A DNA stretch of 64,000 nt from Micromonospora sp. WMMA1363 (GCF_030345795.1 NZ_JAUALB010000001.1:4580001-4644000); one strand, 5' to 3'; positions 30,709-40,052 are shown, counted from the stretch's first letter. Notes: a model not told the origin generated them from the sequence alone. Numbers and translations are program-made.

Positions 30709-31583
30709 TGGGCGACACCTTCCGGGAACTCGCCCAGTCCGGCCCGCTGCTGCTCGCGATCGGCGCGGCGGCCCTGGCCGGTCTGGTGAGCTTCCTGTCC
30801 CCGTGCGTGCTTCCGCTGATGCCGGGCTACCTGTCGTACGTCACCGGCCTGGCCGGCGCCGACCTCGAAGGCCAAGGTGTGCGGAAGGCCTCCCGCCTGA
30901 CGCCGCCGGTAGCGGCAGGGTCCCCTCCTGGCGCGGCTGGCGATGGGCGTGACACCGCTGGCGCTGGGGGAGTGACCGTGCGGGAGCGCCCAGCCGTCGT
31001 CGCCGTGAAGAGCCGGGTACTCGCCGGGACGCTGCTCTTCGTCGCCGGCTTCACCGTGGTCTTCACCGCCACCGCAGTCCTGTTCGCCACCGTCGGCAAG
31101 GTCTTCTTCCAGTACGAGCGCACGCTGGAGATCGTCGTCGGCGCGCTGATCATCGTCCTCGGACTCAGCTACGTCGAGCTGCTGCCGGGGTTGCGGCGCG
31201 AGTTCCGCCTCCGCAAACTGCCGGCAGCAGGGCTGCTCGGCGCGCCCGTCTTCGGCGCGGTCTTCGCGCTCAGCTGGGTTCCCTGCGTCGGCCCGACGCT
31301 CGGTGCCGTGCTCGGGCTGGCGGCGGTCGAGGGGCAGACCGACCGGGCCGTCGTGCTGGCCGTGGCGTACTGCCTCGGTCTGGGGACACCGTTCGTTGCC
31401 TTCGGGCTGGGCTTCCAGCGCCTGCTCGGGGTCTTCCGCGCGGTCCGGCGCAACAGCCGCTGGGTGACCCGGATCGGCGGGGCACTGCTGATCCTGATCG
31501 GCCTCGCGCTGGTGACCGACGGCTGGACCAACGTCGTGATCTGGTTGCAGACCACCGTCGGGGTGGGTGAGGTGAGCATCTGA
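30708..31583 (+). CDS. ccdA: Cytochrome c biogenesis membrane protein CcdA
   Basis: A 291-residue membrane protein from ATG 30708 (one-base overlap). Six transmembrane helices with the reactive Cys pair FLSPCVLPLMPGYLSY and SWVPCVGPTLGAVLG carry reducing power across the membrane to the TlpA-like protein. Between helices one and two is an unusual Gly/Ala/Pro-rich insert (about residues 64-100). Its DNA near 30918-30935 resembles the terminator hairpin arm at 16660-16677, suggesting an interspersed repeat accommodated in frame. Confidence 0.94.
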   Translation: MGDTFRELAQSGPLLLAIGAAALAGLVSFLSPCVLPLMPGYLSYVTGLAGADLEGQGVRKASRLTPPVAAGSPPGAAGDGRDTAGAGGVTVRERPAVVAVKSRVLAGTLLFVAGFTVVFTATAVLFATVGKVFFQYERTLEIVVGALIIVLGLSYVELLPGLRREFRLRKLPAAGLLGAPVFGAVFALSWVPCVGPTLGAVLGLAAVEGQTDRAVVLAVAYCLGLGTPFVAFGLGFQRLLGVFRAVRRNSRWVTRIGGALLILIGLALVTDGWTNVVIWLQTTVGVGEVSI

Positions 31584-33262
31584 TGACCGTCGTGGACCGG
31601 CCGGCCCCACCGGCCGAAGCACCCCGGCGCCGCTCCAACCCGGCCCTGGCTGTGCTGCGCAACTCGTGGCGGCAGCTCACCAGCATGCGTACGGCGTTGG
31701 TGCTGCTGTTTCTCCTCGCGATCGCCGCCGTCCCCGGCTCGGTCCTCCCGCAGCGGGGGGTCAACCCGGAGGACGTACGGGACTACTTCACCGCACACCC
31801 CGACCTGGCTCCGGTGCTGGACCGGCTCGGCGCGTTCGAGGTGTTCGGGTCGGTCTGGTTCGCCGCGATCTACCTGCTGCTGTTCACGTCCCTGATCGGC
31901 TGCATCACGCCCCGGATCCGCGACCACGTCCGAGCCCTGCGGTCGCGGCCACCGGCGGCTCCGAGGCGGCTGGACCGGCTGCCGCAGCACGCGGTGTTCG
32001 CCGGACCGGCGGGGGGTGCCGCCGCGATCGCCGAGTCGCTGCGTCGCCGGCGCTGGCGGGTGGTGGTCCGCGGCGACGAGGTCTCCGCCGAGAAGGGCTA
32101 CCTCAAGGAGACCGGCAACCTGCTGTTCCACACCTCGATGGTGGTGGTGCTGGTCGGCGTGGCGCTCGGCTCGTGGTACGGCTGGAGCGGCAACCGCCTG
32201 CTGGTTGCCGGGGCGGAGAACGCGTTCTGCAACACCCAGCAGCAGTACGCGGAGACCGCGTTCGGTTCCCGCGTGGGCAGCGCCGACCTGCCCGGGTTCT
32301 GCCTGCGGCTGGACGACTTCGACGCGCGGTTCCTGTCGTCCAACGGCCAGCCGGAGTTCTTCAACGCGAAGGTGACGGTCGACGAGGAGGGCGGTGTCCC
32401 GCGCCCGGCCGAGTTCTCGGTCAACTCCCCGCTGCGCCTGGACGGCGCGAACGTCTACCTGCTCGGCCACGCGTACGCCCCGGTGGTCCGCTACACCGAC
32501 CGATTCGGCCGCAGCCAGACCAGCACGACGCCGTTCCTCGCGATGGGCGACGTCGGGATCACCGGCGAGGGCCTGGCCGCTTTCCCCGACGCCAACGTCG
32601 ACCCAGCGACCGGGAGGCGGGACCCCGACCTCCAGCTCGCCTTCACCGGCTTCTACCTGCCGACAGCCCCGCAGCAGGGCCCGTTCGTCCGTTCCGAGTT
32701 CCCGACCGAGCGCAACCCCCTGCTGAACCTCGTGGCGTACCGGGGCAACCTGGGTCTGGATGCCGGCATCCCCGGCTCCGTGTACCGGCTGGACCAGCGG
32801 CAGGTGCGGGCCGGCAAGGTCAAGGAGGTCGGCAACCGGCTGCTCAAGGTCGGCGAGACCTGGACGCTGGACGACGGCACCACGCTCGAGTTCCTGGGGA
32901 CGGAGCCGTACATCGTCCTGTCGGTGCGGCACGACCCCGGCTCGACGCTGCTGCTGGTCAGCTCCGGCACGCTGCTGCTGGGACTGATGGGCTCGCTCTT
33001 CGGTCGGCGGCGGCGGGTGTTCTTCCGTGTGTTGCCGGCGGGCACGGCGGAGGCCCCGGCCCGGGCGGTCGACCCCGGGGAAGGATCTCCGACGAGCGGT
33101 AGTAGCTTGGTCGAGGCCGGTGGGCTGCCGCGTACCGACCATCCCGGCTTCGCCGGCGAGTTCGCGCAGCTCGTCGGCGTGATCAGCGGGGACGGGAAGC
33201 GGGACGAGCGGGCCGGCGCCGGCCCCGACGACCGGCCCGGAGCGCGAGAAGGAGCCGAGTGA
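31583..33262 (+). CDS. resB: Cytochrome c biogenesis protein ResB
   Basis: A 559-residue membrane protein from ATG 31583 (one-base overlap). Transmembrane helices near residues 35-55, 90-110 and 185-205 (LLFHTSMVVVLVGVALGSWYG) precede a large extracytoplasmic domain (about 210-450), and a final helix near 455-475 (LLLVSSGTLLLGLMGSLFG) leads to a cytoplasmic tail. LTSMRTALVLLFLLAIAAV is the ResB signature. With CcsB it forms the System II haem exporter and cytochrome c synthase. Confidence 0.94.
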   Translation: MTVVDRPAPPAEAPRRRSNPALAVLRNSWRQLTSMRTALVLLFLLAIAAVPGSVLPQRGVNPEDVRDYFTAHPDLAPVLDRLGAFEVFGSVWFAAIYLLLFTSLIGCITPRIRDHVRALRSRPPAAPRRLDRLPQHAVFAGPAGGAAAIAESLRRRRWRVVVRGDEVSAEKGYLKETGNLLFHTSMVVVLVGVALGSWYGWSGNRLLVAGAENAFCNTQQQYAETAFGSRVGSADLPGFCLRLDDFDARFLSSNGQPEFFNAKVTVDEEGGVPRPAEFSVNSPLRLDGANVYLLGHAYAPVVRYTDRFGRSQTSTTPFLAMGDVGITGEGLAAFPDANVDPATGRRDPDLQLAFTGFYLPTAPQQGPFVRSEFPTERNPLLNLVAYRGNLGLDAGIPGSVYRLDQRQVRAGKVKEVGNRLLKVGETWTLDDGTTLEFLGTEPYIVLSVRHDPGSTLLLVSSGTLLLGLMGSLFGRRRRVFFRVLPAGTAEAPARAVDPGEGSPTSGSSLVEAGGLPRTDHPGFAGEFAQLVGVISGDGKRDERAGAGPDDRPGAREGAE

Positions 33263-34236
33263 TGTCCGCACTCTCCGACCAGCTGGTGACGTTCGCGACC
33301 CTGGCCTACCTGGTGGCGATGATCAGCCACGCCGTCGAGTACGCCCTCGGTAACGCCCGCACCCGCGCCGCCGCGCCCGCCCGCGAACTGGTCGGCGCCG
33401 GTGCCGGAGCGCCCGGCGGGGTCGTCGGGGAGGCGCCGACGGCCAACGGCACGACAGCGGCCGAGCGGACCGCGGCACGGGCCCGGTCGGCCGGGCGGAT
33501 CGCCGTCGGAGTGAGCGTCGTCGCCGCCCTGCTGCACCTCGGCGCGCTGGTCACCCGCGGCCTCGCCGCCGACCGGATGCCCTGGGGCAACATGTACGAA
33601 TTCGTGCTGACGGTCTCGTTCATCGGGGCCGCCGGCTGGCTCACCGTGCTGTGGCGGCGGCCCACGCTGCGTCGTCTCGGGCTGCTCCTGACGCTGGTCA
33701 TGGTGCTGCTGGTGGCCACCGCCGAGCTGGTGCTCTACACGCCGGTCGTTCCGTTGGTGCCGGCGCTCAACTCGTACTGGTTCGTCATCCACGTCTCGAC
33801 GATCGTGTTCAGCTCCGGCATCTTCCTGCTCGGCGTCGTGCCGGCGGTCGCGTACCTGATGCGGGCCGGGTGGGAGCAGGGCCGGCGAAGCTTCCCGTAC
33901 CCGCTGGCGAAACGGATGCCGACGGCGGCGGCCCTGGAGCGGCTCACCTTCGTGCTACACGCGATCGCGTTTCCGATCTTCACCTTCGCGGTGATCGCCG
34001 GGGCGATCTGGGCCGAGGCGGCGTGGGGCCGGCCGTGGGGCTGGGACCCGAAGGAGACCTGGGCGTTCATCTCGTGGGTGGTGTACGCGGGCTATCTGCA
34101 CGCCCGGGCCACGCCGAGCGTGAAGCGGAACGTCGCCGCCGGGGTCGCCGTGCTCGGTTTCCTGACCGTGCTGATGAACCTGTTCGGCGTGAACATCTTC
34201 TTCGAGGGGCTGCACTCGTACGGCGGCCTCGACTGA
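33262..34236 (+). CDS. ccsB: Cytochrome c synthase subunit CcsB/ResC
   Basis: A 324-residue membrane protein. ATG 33262 is preferred over GTG 33259 because AAGGAG ends 7 bases before it. The WWD-type haem-handling motif WGRPWGWDPKETWAFISW and conserved His residues (HVSTIVFSSG, LHSYGG) mark the CcsA/CcsB family, which binds haem and attaches it to apocytochrome c. It closes a six-gene block joined by overlapping stops and starts. A Gly/Ala-rich loop at residues 38-70 is lineage-specific. Confidence 0.95.
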   Translation: MSALSDQLVTFATLAYLVAMISHAVEYALGNARTRAAAPARELVGAGAGAPGGVVGEAPTANGTTAAERTAARARSAGRIAVGVSVVAALLHLGALVTRGLAADRMPWGNMYEFVLTVSFIGAAGWLTVLWRRPTLRRLGLLLTLVMVLLVATAELVLYTPVVPLVPALNSYWFVIHVSTIVFSSGIFLLGVVPAVAYLMRAGWEQGRRSFPYPLAKRMPTAAALERLTFVLHAIAFPIFTFAVIAGAIWAEAAWGRPWGWDPKETWAFISWVVYAGYLHARATPSVKRNVAAGVAVLGFLTVLMNLFGVNIFFEGLHSYGGLD

Positions 34237-34325
34237 CCCCACGGACGCGCGACCGCTCGGCGCGAGCGAAACCCGCAGCCGGCGTTTAGCGCCCGACACC
34301 AGGGAAAGCCGCGAGAGCGGACGAC

Positions 34326-35777
34326 ATGCCGCTTCCGACGGCGCTCCCGGGGGGTCAGGTGACAGACGACGGCTCACCGCAGGATCCGACCGGACCCACC
34401 GGACGGCTCTGCACCTGGCTGGCGCACACGTCGGCCGACGCGATCCCGGCCGAGGTCAGGGACCGCGCCCGGCACCTGATCCTGGACGGGATCGGTTGCC
34501 TCCTGGTGGGCGCGCACCTACCGTGGTCCCAGGTCGCGGTGCACAGTCTGGCCGCTGCCGATCCCGGCGCGAGCGTGGTCGCCGGCTGGGACCGCAGCAC
34601 GGCGACGTCGACCGCCGTCCTGCTCAACAGCAGTTTCATCCAGGGCTTCGAACTCGACGACGTCTCCTACAACATCCCGTGGCATGCGAACGCGATCCTG
34701 CTCCCCGTGCTCCTGGCAGTGTCGGGGGCACGTGGGGGGATCACCGGGGCGGAGTTCCTCCGGGCCGAGGTGTTGGGCTTCGAAACGGGATGCCGGGTCG
34801 GTCTCGCGCTACACGGGCCGCAGCTGATAGCGCGGGGCTGGCACTCGGGGGTGGTGTTCGGCGGCCCGGGCGCGGCGGCCGCCGCCGGCGTCCTGCACGG
34901 GCTCACCGCGGCGCGGTTCGAGGACGCGCTGGGAATCGCCGCGACGCAGTCGTGCGGACTGATGTCCGCGCAGTACGAATCGATGGTCAAGCGTATGCAG
35001 CACGGCTTCGCGGCCCGCAACGGCCTGGTCGCGGCGATGCTGGCCGCGGGCGGGTACGTGGGCATCAAACGGGTGTTCGAGCGGGGGTACGGCGGATTCC
35101 TCTCCGTTTACGGCGAGGGGCACGATCCCGACCCGTCCCAGGTCGCCGCGGAACTCGGCGGGCGGTGGTATCTGATGGAGCAGACGGTGAAGCCGTACGC
35201 CGCCATGGGGTACACGCACCCGGCGATCGCCGCGGCGCTGGCCCTGCGCAGCGTCGATCGGGTCGAAGCGGAGGACATCACGCACATCGACATCGAGGTA
35301 GCGGAGGCCGTGTTCGGGCACACGGCCTTCACCGTCCAGCGGCCGATCACGAGCGTCGCCGCGCAGATGTCGGTCGTCTACTCGACGGCCGTCACGCTCA
35401 TCGACGGCGCGGCGTCGCTGGCACAGTACCGCCCGGACCGGATCAACGCGGACGACGTGTGGCGACTGATCGAACGGACGTCGGTCTCCTGCGACCCCGC
35501 CGGCGACGCGTCGCACGGCCGGGTCCGCCTCGTCCTGCGGGACGGCACGACGCGCGAGCGCCGGGTCGACGCGCCGCCCGGCTCGCCCAAGCACCCGCTC
35601 GACAATGCGGCGGTGGTGGACAAGTACCGTGAGCTGACCGGTGGGGTCGTCGACCGCCGCCGCCAGCGCAGCATCGAGGACCTCATCCTGCACCTGGACG
35701 AGCGCCCCGACGGCCCTGCCGCGTTGCTCGCGCTGCTGGCGCCCGTCGCCGGGGACGCGTTGGCTGATCGGGGGTGA
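34326..35777 (+). CDS. MmgE/PrpD family protein
   Basis: A 483-residue member of the MmgE/PrpD fold, which includes 2-methylcitrate dehydratase and cis-aconitate decarboxylase. Typical segments are RDRARHLILDGIGCLLVGA, NSSFIQGFELDDVSYN, GWHSGVVFGGPGAAAAAG, MVKRMQHGFAARNGLVAA and VKPYAAMGYTHPAIAAAL. Start uncertain: ATG 34326, or a GTG near 34359 (TDDGSPQDP). No prpB, prpC or acn lies nearby, so a methylcitrate role is not supported. It sits between the cytochrome c operon and the menaquinone genes, in the same direction, 89 bases after ccsB. Substrate unknown. Confidence 0.85.
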   Translation: MPLPTALPGGQVTDDGSPQDPTGPTGRLCTWLAHTSADAIPAEVRDRARHLILDGIGCLLVGAHLPWSQVAVHSLAAADPGASVVAGWDRSTATSTAVLLNSSFIQGFELDDVSYNIPWHANAILLPVLLAVSGARGGITGAEFLRAEVLGFETGCRVGLALHGPQLIARGWHSGVVFGGPGAAAAAGVLHGLTAARFEDALGIAATQSCGLMSAQYESMVKRMQHGFAARNGLVAAMLAAGGYVGIKRVFERGYGGFLSVYGEGHDPDPSQVAAELGGRWYLMEQTVKPYAAMGYTHPAIAAALALRSVDRVEAEDITHIDIEVAEAVFGHTAFTVQRPITSVAAQMSVVYSTAVTLIDGAASLAQYRPDRINADDVWRLIERTSVSCDPAGDASHGRVRLVLRDGTTRERRVDAPPGSPKHPLDNAAVVDKYRELTGGVVDRRRQRSIEDLILHLDERPDGPAALLALLAPVAGDALADRG

Positions 35778-35903
35778 CGGCAGGACGGGCATGACCGCAA
35801 GACGCCTGCCGCGGGCCCAGGTGTCCGCGGCGTACGGAGTAACCCACCTGCTCAACGCACCCCGGCTTGAGTGTCGGCGTGGTCGGTACGGGAGACTGGC
35901 AGC

Positions 35904-37364
35904 ATGGCGGCTCGTGGCTTCCCGTACCCCGACCTGAAGGACTTCCTCGCGGCGCTGGAGCGCGCGGGTGAGCTGCGGCGCGTCAGCGTCCCAGTCGATC
36001 CCGACCTGGAGATCAGCGAGATCGTCACCCGGACGGTCCGCGCGAGCGGCCCCGCGCTGCTCTTCGAGCGCCCCACCCGCGGCGAGATGCCGGTGGCGAT
36101 CAACCTGTTCGGCACCGAGAAGCGGATGGCGATGGCGCTGGGCGTCGAATCCCTGGACGAGATCGGGGAGCGGATCGGCGCGCTGGTGAAGCCGGAACTG
36201 CCGGTCGGCTGGTCCGGCATCCGGGAGGGCCTGGGCAAGGTCATGCAGCTCAGGTCGGCGCCGCCACGCAAGGTGAAGACCGCGCCCTGCCAGCAGGTGG
36301 TCTACCGTGGTGACGACGTCGACCTGAACCGCCTCCCCGGCCTGCAGGTGTGGCCCGGCGACGGCGGAGTCTTCCACAACTACGGACTGACCCACACCAA
36401 GCACCCGGAGACCGGCAAGCGCAACCTCGGCCTGTACCGGCTCCAACAGCACAGCCGGAACACGCTGGGCATGCACTGGCAGATCCACAAGGACTCCACC
36501 GCCCACCACGCCGTCGCCGAGCGGCTGGGTCAGCGGCTGCCGGTCGCCATCGCCATCGGCTGCGACCCGGTGGTGTCGTACGCCGCGAGCGCGCCACTCC
36601 CCGGAGATATCGACGAGTACCTGTTCGCAGGCTTCCTGCGCGGTGAACGCGTCGAGATGGTCGACTGCCTGACCGTGCCGCTCCAGGTGCCGGCACACGC
36701 CCAGGTGGTGCTGGAGGGGCACCTCGAGCCCGGCGAGCGGCTGCCCGAGGGCCCGTTCGGCGACCACACCGGCTTCTACACCCCGGTCGAACCGTTCCCG
36801 GTGCTGCACGTCGAGACCATGACCATGCAGCGCGACCCGGTCTACCACTCGATCGTCACCTCGAAGCCGCCGCAGGAGGACCACGGCCTCGGCAAGGCCA
36901 CCGAGCGGATCTTCCAGCCGCTGCTCAAACTGCTGATCCCGGACATCGTCGACTACGACCTACCGGCCGCCGGGGTGTTCCACAACTGCGCGATCGTGTC
37001 GATCCGCAAGCGCTACCCGAAGCACGCGCAGAAGGTGATGAACGCGATCTGGGGCGCCCACCTGATGTCGCTGACCAAGCTGATCGTGGTCGTCGACTCC
37101 GACTGCGACGTGCACGACTACAACGAGGTGGCCTTCCGCGCCTTCGGCAACGTCGACTACGCCCGTGACCTGCTGCTCACCGAAGGGCCGGTGGACCACC
37201 TGGACCACTCGTCGTACCAGCAGTTCTGGGGTGGCAAGGCCGGCGTCGACGCCACCCGTAAGCTCCCCGAGGAGGGCTACACCCGGGGCTGGCCCGAGGA
37301 GATGAGCATGTCGCCCGAGGTCGTCTCGCTGGTCGACAAGCGGTGGAAGGAGTACGGCATCTGA
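35904..37364 (+). CDS. UbiD-type menaquinone biosynthesis decarboxylase
   Basis: A 486-residue UbiD-family decarboxylase from ATG 35904, with GGGAG nine bases upstream. Family motifs include LKDFLAALERAGELRRV, YRLQQHSRNTLGMHWQIHKD, PLPGDIDEYLFAGFLRGE, EGPFGDHTGFYTP (with the catalytic Glu region) and MNAIWGAHLMSLTKLIVVVD. It would use prenylated FMN made by the UbiX protein encoded 1 kb downstream and decarboxylate the prenylated 6-naphthoate intermediate of the futalosine pathway. Start shared by one base with mqnP. Confidence 0.94.
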   Translation: MAARGFPYPDLKDFLAALERAGELRRVSVPVDPDLEISEIVTRTVRASGPALLFERPTRGEMPVAINLFGTEKRMAMALGVESLDEIGERIGALVKPELPVGWSGIREGLGKVMQLRSAPPRKVKTAPCQQVVYRGDDVDLNRLPGLQVWPGDGGVFHNYGLTHTKHPETGKRNLGLYRLQQHSRNTLGMHWQIHKDSTAHHAVAERLGQRLPVAIAIGCDPVVSYAASAPLPGDIDEYLFAGFLRGERVEMVDCLTVPLQVPAHAQVVLEGHLEPGERLPEGPFGDHTGFYTPVEPFPVLHVETMTMQRDPVYHSIVTSKPPQEDHGLGKATERIFQPLLKLLIPDIVDYDLPAAGVFHNCAIVSIRKRYPKHAQKVMNAIWGAHLMSLTKLIVVVDSDCDVHDYNEVAFRAFGNVDYARDLLLTEGPVDHLDHSSYQQFWGGKAGVDATRKLPEEGYTRGWPEEMSMSPEVVSLVDKRWKEYGI

Positions 37365-38275
37365 TGGCCGTCGTCGACGCGCCGGTCGAGCGGCCGGGCC
37401 GGGTGAGGTCGTTCCTCACGCTGGTGGCGATCGAGCACTCGGTGTTCGCGCTGCCGTTCGCGTACCTGTCGGCGTTGACCGCGATGCAGGTCAACGGTGG
37501 GCGGGTGCGCTGGCTCGACCTGATGCTGATCACGGTGGCGATGGTGGGTGCGCGGACGTTCGCGATGGCCGCCAACCGGATCCTGGACCGGCGGATCGAC
37601 GCGCGGAATCCGCGTACCGCCAACCGGGAGCTGGTGACCGGGGTGGTGAGCGTGCGGACGGCCTGGGCCGGGGCGGCGGTCGCGCTGGTGGTGTTCCTGG
37701 CCGCCGCCGCGTCGCTCAACCCGCTCTGCCTGACGCTTGCACCGCTCGCGGTGGTGCCGCTGGTCGTCTACCCGTACGGCAAGCGGTTCACCAACTGGCC
37801 CCACGCCATTCTGGCGGTGGCGCAGGCGGTCGGCCCGGTCGGCGCCTGGCTCGCGGTGACCGGCACCTTCGCCGGGTCGTGGCCGGCCTGGCTGCTCGGC
37901 GTGGCGGTGGGGTTGTGGATCGGCGGCTTTGATCTGATCTACGCCTGCCAGGACGCGGAGGTGGACCGGCGGATCGGCGTGCACAGCGTGCCGGCCCGCT
38001 ACGGGCTACGCTTCGCGCTGCACGCCTCGACCACCGCGCACGTGGTGACGTTCGCGCTGTTCGTCTGGTTCGGCGCCCTGGTCGGTCTCGGGTGGCTCTG
38101 GTGGATCGGGTTGGCCCTGACCGTGATCGCCTTCGGCTACCAGCACGTGGTGGTGAGTCCGACCGACCTGAGCCGGGTCAACCGGGCGTTCTTCACCGCG
38201 AACGGCTTCGTCGGCGTCGCGCTCTTCGGCTTCGCCCTCCTCGACCTGGTGGTCCGCCTGGGCCTGCGGCCGTGA
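37364..38275 (+). CDS. mqnP: Menaquinone biosynthesis prenyltransferase MqnP (UbiA family)
   Basis: A 303-residue membrane prenyltransferase from ATG 37364 (one-base overlap with the decarboxylase stop). It has about eight transmembrane helices and two Asp-rich motifs that bind Mg-prenyl diphosphate: NRILDRRIDARNP and YACQDAEVDRRIGV. In the futalosine pathway it attaches the polyprenyl tail to 1,4-dihydroxy-6-naphthoate. Neighbours UbiD, UbiX and mqnE support this assignment over protohaem farnesyltransferase. Confidence 0.93.
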   Translation: MAVVDAPVERPGRVRSFLTLVAIEHSVFALPFAYLSALTAMQVNGGRVRWLDLMLITVAMVGARTFAMAANRILDRRIDARNPRTANRELVTGVVSVRTAWAGAAVALVVFLAAAASLNPLCLTLAPLAVVPLVVYPYGKRFTNWPHAILAVAQAVGPVGAWLAVTGTFAGSWPAWLLGVAVGLWIGGFDLIYACQDAEVDRRIGVHSVPARYGLRFALHASTTAHVVTFALFVWFGALVGLGWLWWIGLALTVIAFGYQHVVVSPTDLSRVNRAFFTANGFVGVALFGFALLDLVVRLGLRP

Positions 38276-38339
38276 CGGACGGCCCACCAAACCGGGGGGT
38301 GCCCGCCGCCGTGCCGCGACGACCAGGCACGCTGGTGGC

Positions 38340-38969
38340 ATGCGCGAACCATGGGTGGTCGGGGTCTCCGGGGCATCCGGAACGCCGTACGCCGCGGCCG
38401 TCGTCCGGGCGCTGCTCGACGCCGGGGAGCCGGTGGATCTGATCGTGTCCCGGGCTGCCCGGTTGACCATCCTGGACGAGACCGGTCGGCCGTTCCGGGA
38501 CGGGCACTGGGCCGACGACCTCGCCGCCTGGCTCGGGCGGGACCTCACTGCCGCGGACGTCCGCCACTGGCCGGCGGGTGATCTCGCGGCCGGTCCGAGC
38601 AGCGGTTCCTACCGGGCGCGCGGTATGGCGGTCGTCCCGGCGAGCACGGCCGCCTGCGCCGGCATCGCCATCGGCCTCTCCAAGGATCTGCTGCAACGGG
38701 CGGCCGAGGTCAACCTCAAGGAGCGCCGGCGGGTGGTCGTGGTGCCGCGCGAGACGCCGGTGACCCGGAGCCACCTGGAGCACCTGATCGCCCTGCACGA
38801 CGCGGGTGCGGTGGTGCTACCGGCCAGCCCCGGCTTCTACGGCGCGGGAGCCGCGGCCTCCGCCGTCCAACTGGTGGACTTCGTCGCCGGCAAGGTGCTG
38901 GACGCCCTGGGCGTACCGCACACGCTCCTCCGCCGCTGGTCGGGTGAGCTGGGCGCGGCGCGGAACTGA
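38340..38969 (+). CDS. ubiX: Flavin prenyltransferase UbiX
   Basis: A 209-residue flavoprotein from ATG 38340 (MREPWVVGVSGASGTPYAAA). It shows the FMN site GASGTPYA, a Ser/Thr region VVPASTAACAGIAIGLSKDLLQRA and the loop KERRRVVVVPRETPV, which binds dimethylallyl phosphate. It makes prenylated FMN, the cofactor of the UbiD decarboxylase encoded just upstream. No overlap with mqnP (64 bases apart) but clearly the same functional group. Confidence 0.95.
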   Translation: MREPWVVGVSGASGTPYAAAVVRALLDAGEPVDLIVSRAARLTILDETGRPFRDGHWADDLAAWLGRDLTAADVRHWPAGDLAAGPSSGSYRARGMAVVPASTAACAGIAIGLSKDLLQRAAEVNLKERRRVVVVPRETPVTRSHLEHLIALHDAGAVVLPASPGFYGAGAAASAVQLVDFVAGKVLDALGVPHTLLRRWSGELGAARN

Positions 38970-39027
38970 GCCGGCCGTCGGTGCCGCCGACCGGAGTGAG
39001 GGTCGGCGCCGATCGGCGCGGGCCGGC
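38970..39027. terminator. Possible bidirectional terminator between ubiX and the bldC-like gene
   Basis: GCCGGCC (38970-38976) pairs with GGCCGGC (39021-39027), and smaller stems such as GTCGG/CCGAC lie within. The two genes converge here. There is no T run; the call rests on position and GC-rich pairing. Confidence 0.4.
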
Positions 39028-39061
39028 CGCCAGGCACCGGTCCGCGCGCCGTCGCGCCGCT

Positions 39062-39328
39062 TCAGTACATCCCGGCGTTGGCCGGACCGGACCCGGTCGA
39101 GGCGGTCGGGCCAGCATTGCGCGGCCTGCCCATGTCCTCCGCCTCGTCCAACATGCCCTCTCCTTCGAGTAGCGCTCGTACCTCGGATTCCCGAAACCGG
39201 CGATGCCCGCCTGGAGTCCGGATGCTGCCTATCCGGCCCGCCGCTGCCCACCTCGTCACAGTCTTGGGATCAACCCGAAACAGCGCGGCGACCTCACCCG
39301 GTGTCAGCAGGCGATCTCCAGTGTCCAC
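39062..39328 (-). CDS. bldC: BldC-like MerR-type DNA-binding protein
   Basis: An 88-residue protein from GTG 39328 with a strong RBS (GAGGAGGGG). The winged-helix part LLTPGEVAALFRVDPKTVTR, WAAAGRIGSIRTPGGHRRFR is nearly the same as Streptomyces BldC, which binds direct repeats cooperatively and delays sporulation and antibiotic production. It lacks a ligand domain, as BldC does. The C-terminal tail (about 25 residues) is longer than I recall for Streptomyces. A longer upstream reading to 39418 is rejected because of the strong internal RBS. Confidence 0.92.
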   Translation of the reverse strand: MDTGDRLLTPGEVAALFRVDPKTVTRWAAAGRIGSIRTPGGHRRFRESEVRALLEGEGMLDEAEDMGRPRNAGPTASTGSGPANAGMY

Positions 39329-39593
39329 AGCCCCCTCCTCGCATCGACGAAGCCCCCGGCTGAACACACTGCCCCCGGCTGGTGCGAGCCCAGAGCCGTC
39401 ATGAGGGACGTATGGCAATTACAGCACCAGCGACCTGGCCTGTCCGCCAAACGCGAAAAAAGCACTGAGTGGGAAGTTAGGAATGTTACCCGCAGATGTT
39501 CTTCGTGTGTTGTGGTTGGGGCAATCACCCTCGGTAGGTTTCGCGGAGTCCGTGCACGTGCCGCCCAGCCGGTACGACTAGGGTCTACAGTCC
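39329..39593. promoter_or_regulatory. Divergent promoter region between bldC-like and Lrp-type genes
   Basis: This 265-base non-coding stretch is locally AT-richer than its surroundings (39450-39520). It must hold both the bldC-like promoter and the Lrp promoter. I see no unambiguous -35/-10 pair or palindrome. TAGGGT just before the GTG at 39594 could be a -10 giving a leaderless transcript. Confidence 0.35.
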
Positions 39594-40052
39594 GTGGACA
39601 CGATCGACCTGAGCCTCGTTGAACTGCTGCGCGGCAATGCCCGCCTCTCTTACGCCGAGTTGGCCCGACAGGTGGGCCTCTCCGCCCCGGCCGTGCACGA
39701 GCGGGTCGGCAAGCTGGAGTCGAGCGGTGTGATCCGCGCGTACCGGGCCGAGGTGGAACCGGAGACCATCGGGCTGGGGGTGACCGCGATCATCAGTATC
39801 GTCGAGGACTCCGGCGCGGACACCGACGACGTACTTGAGGCGTTCCGGGCGATACCCGAAATCGAGTCCTGCTACTTCATGGCTGGTGTGGAATCCTTCC
39901 TGCTCAAAGCGCGGGTCGGCACCATTGCCGAGCTCGAGCAGCTCATTGTCCGGTTGAACCGCACCCCGGGGGTGGCCTCGACCCGAACCGGGATCGCCCT
40001 GTCGACCAAGTGGGAGAATCGTCCCCAACCAGTCACCCCACCTCCCGCCTGA
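39594..40052 (+). CDS. Lrp/AsnC-family transcriptional regulator
   Basis: A 152-residue regulator from GTG 39594. The N-terminal helix-turn-helix (DLSLVELLRGNARLSYAELA, then LSAPAVHERVGKLESSGVI) and the C-terminal RAM domain (GLGVTAIISIVED, SCYFMAGVESFLLKARV) are complete. It lies 59 bases upstream of and parallel to the cysteine desulfhydrase gene, so it probably senses an amino acid (cysteine would be logical) and controls that gene. Lrp-type regulators often sense the substrate of the adjacent enzyme. Confidence 0.92.
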   Translation: MDTIDLSLVELLRGNARLSYAELARQVGLSAPAVHERVGKLESSGVIRAYRAEVEPETIGLGVTAIISIVEDSGADTDDVLEAFRAIPEIESCYFMAGVESFLLKARVGTIAELEQLIVRLNRTPGVASTRTGIALSTKWENRPQPVTPPPA

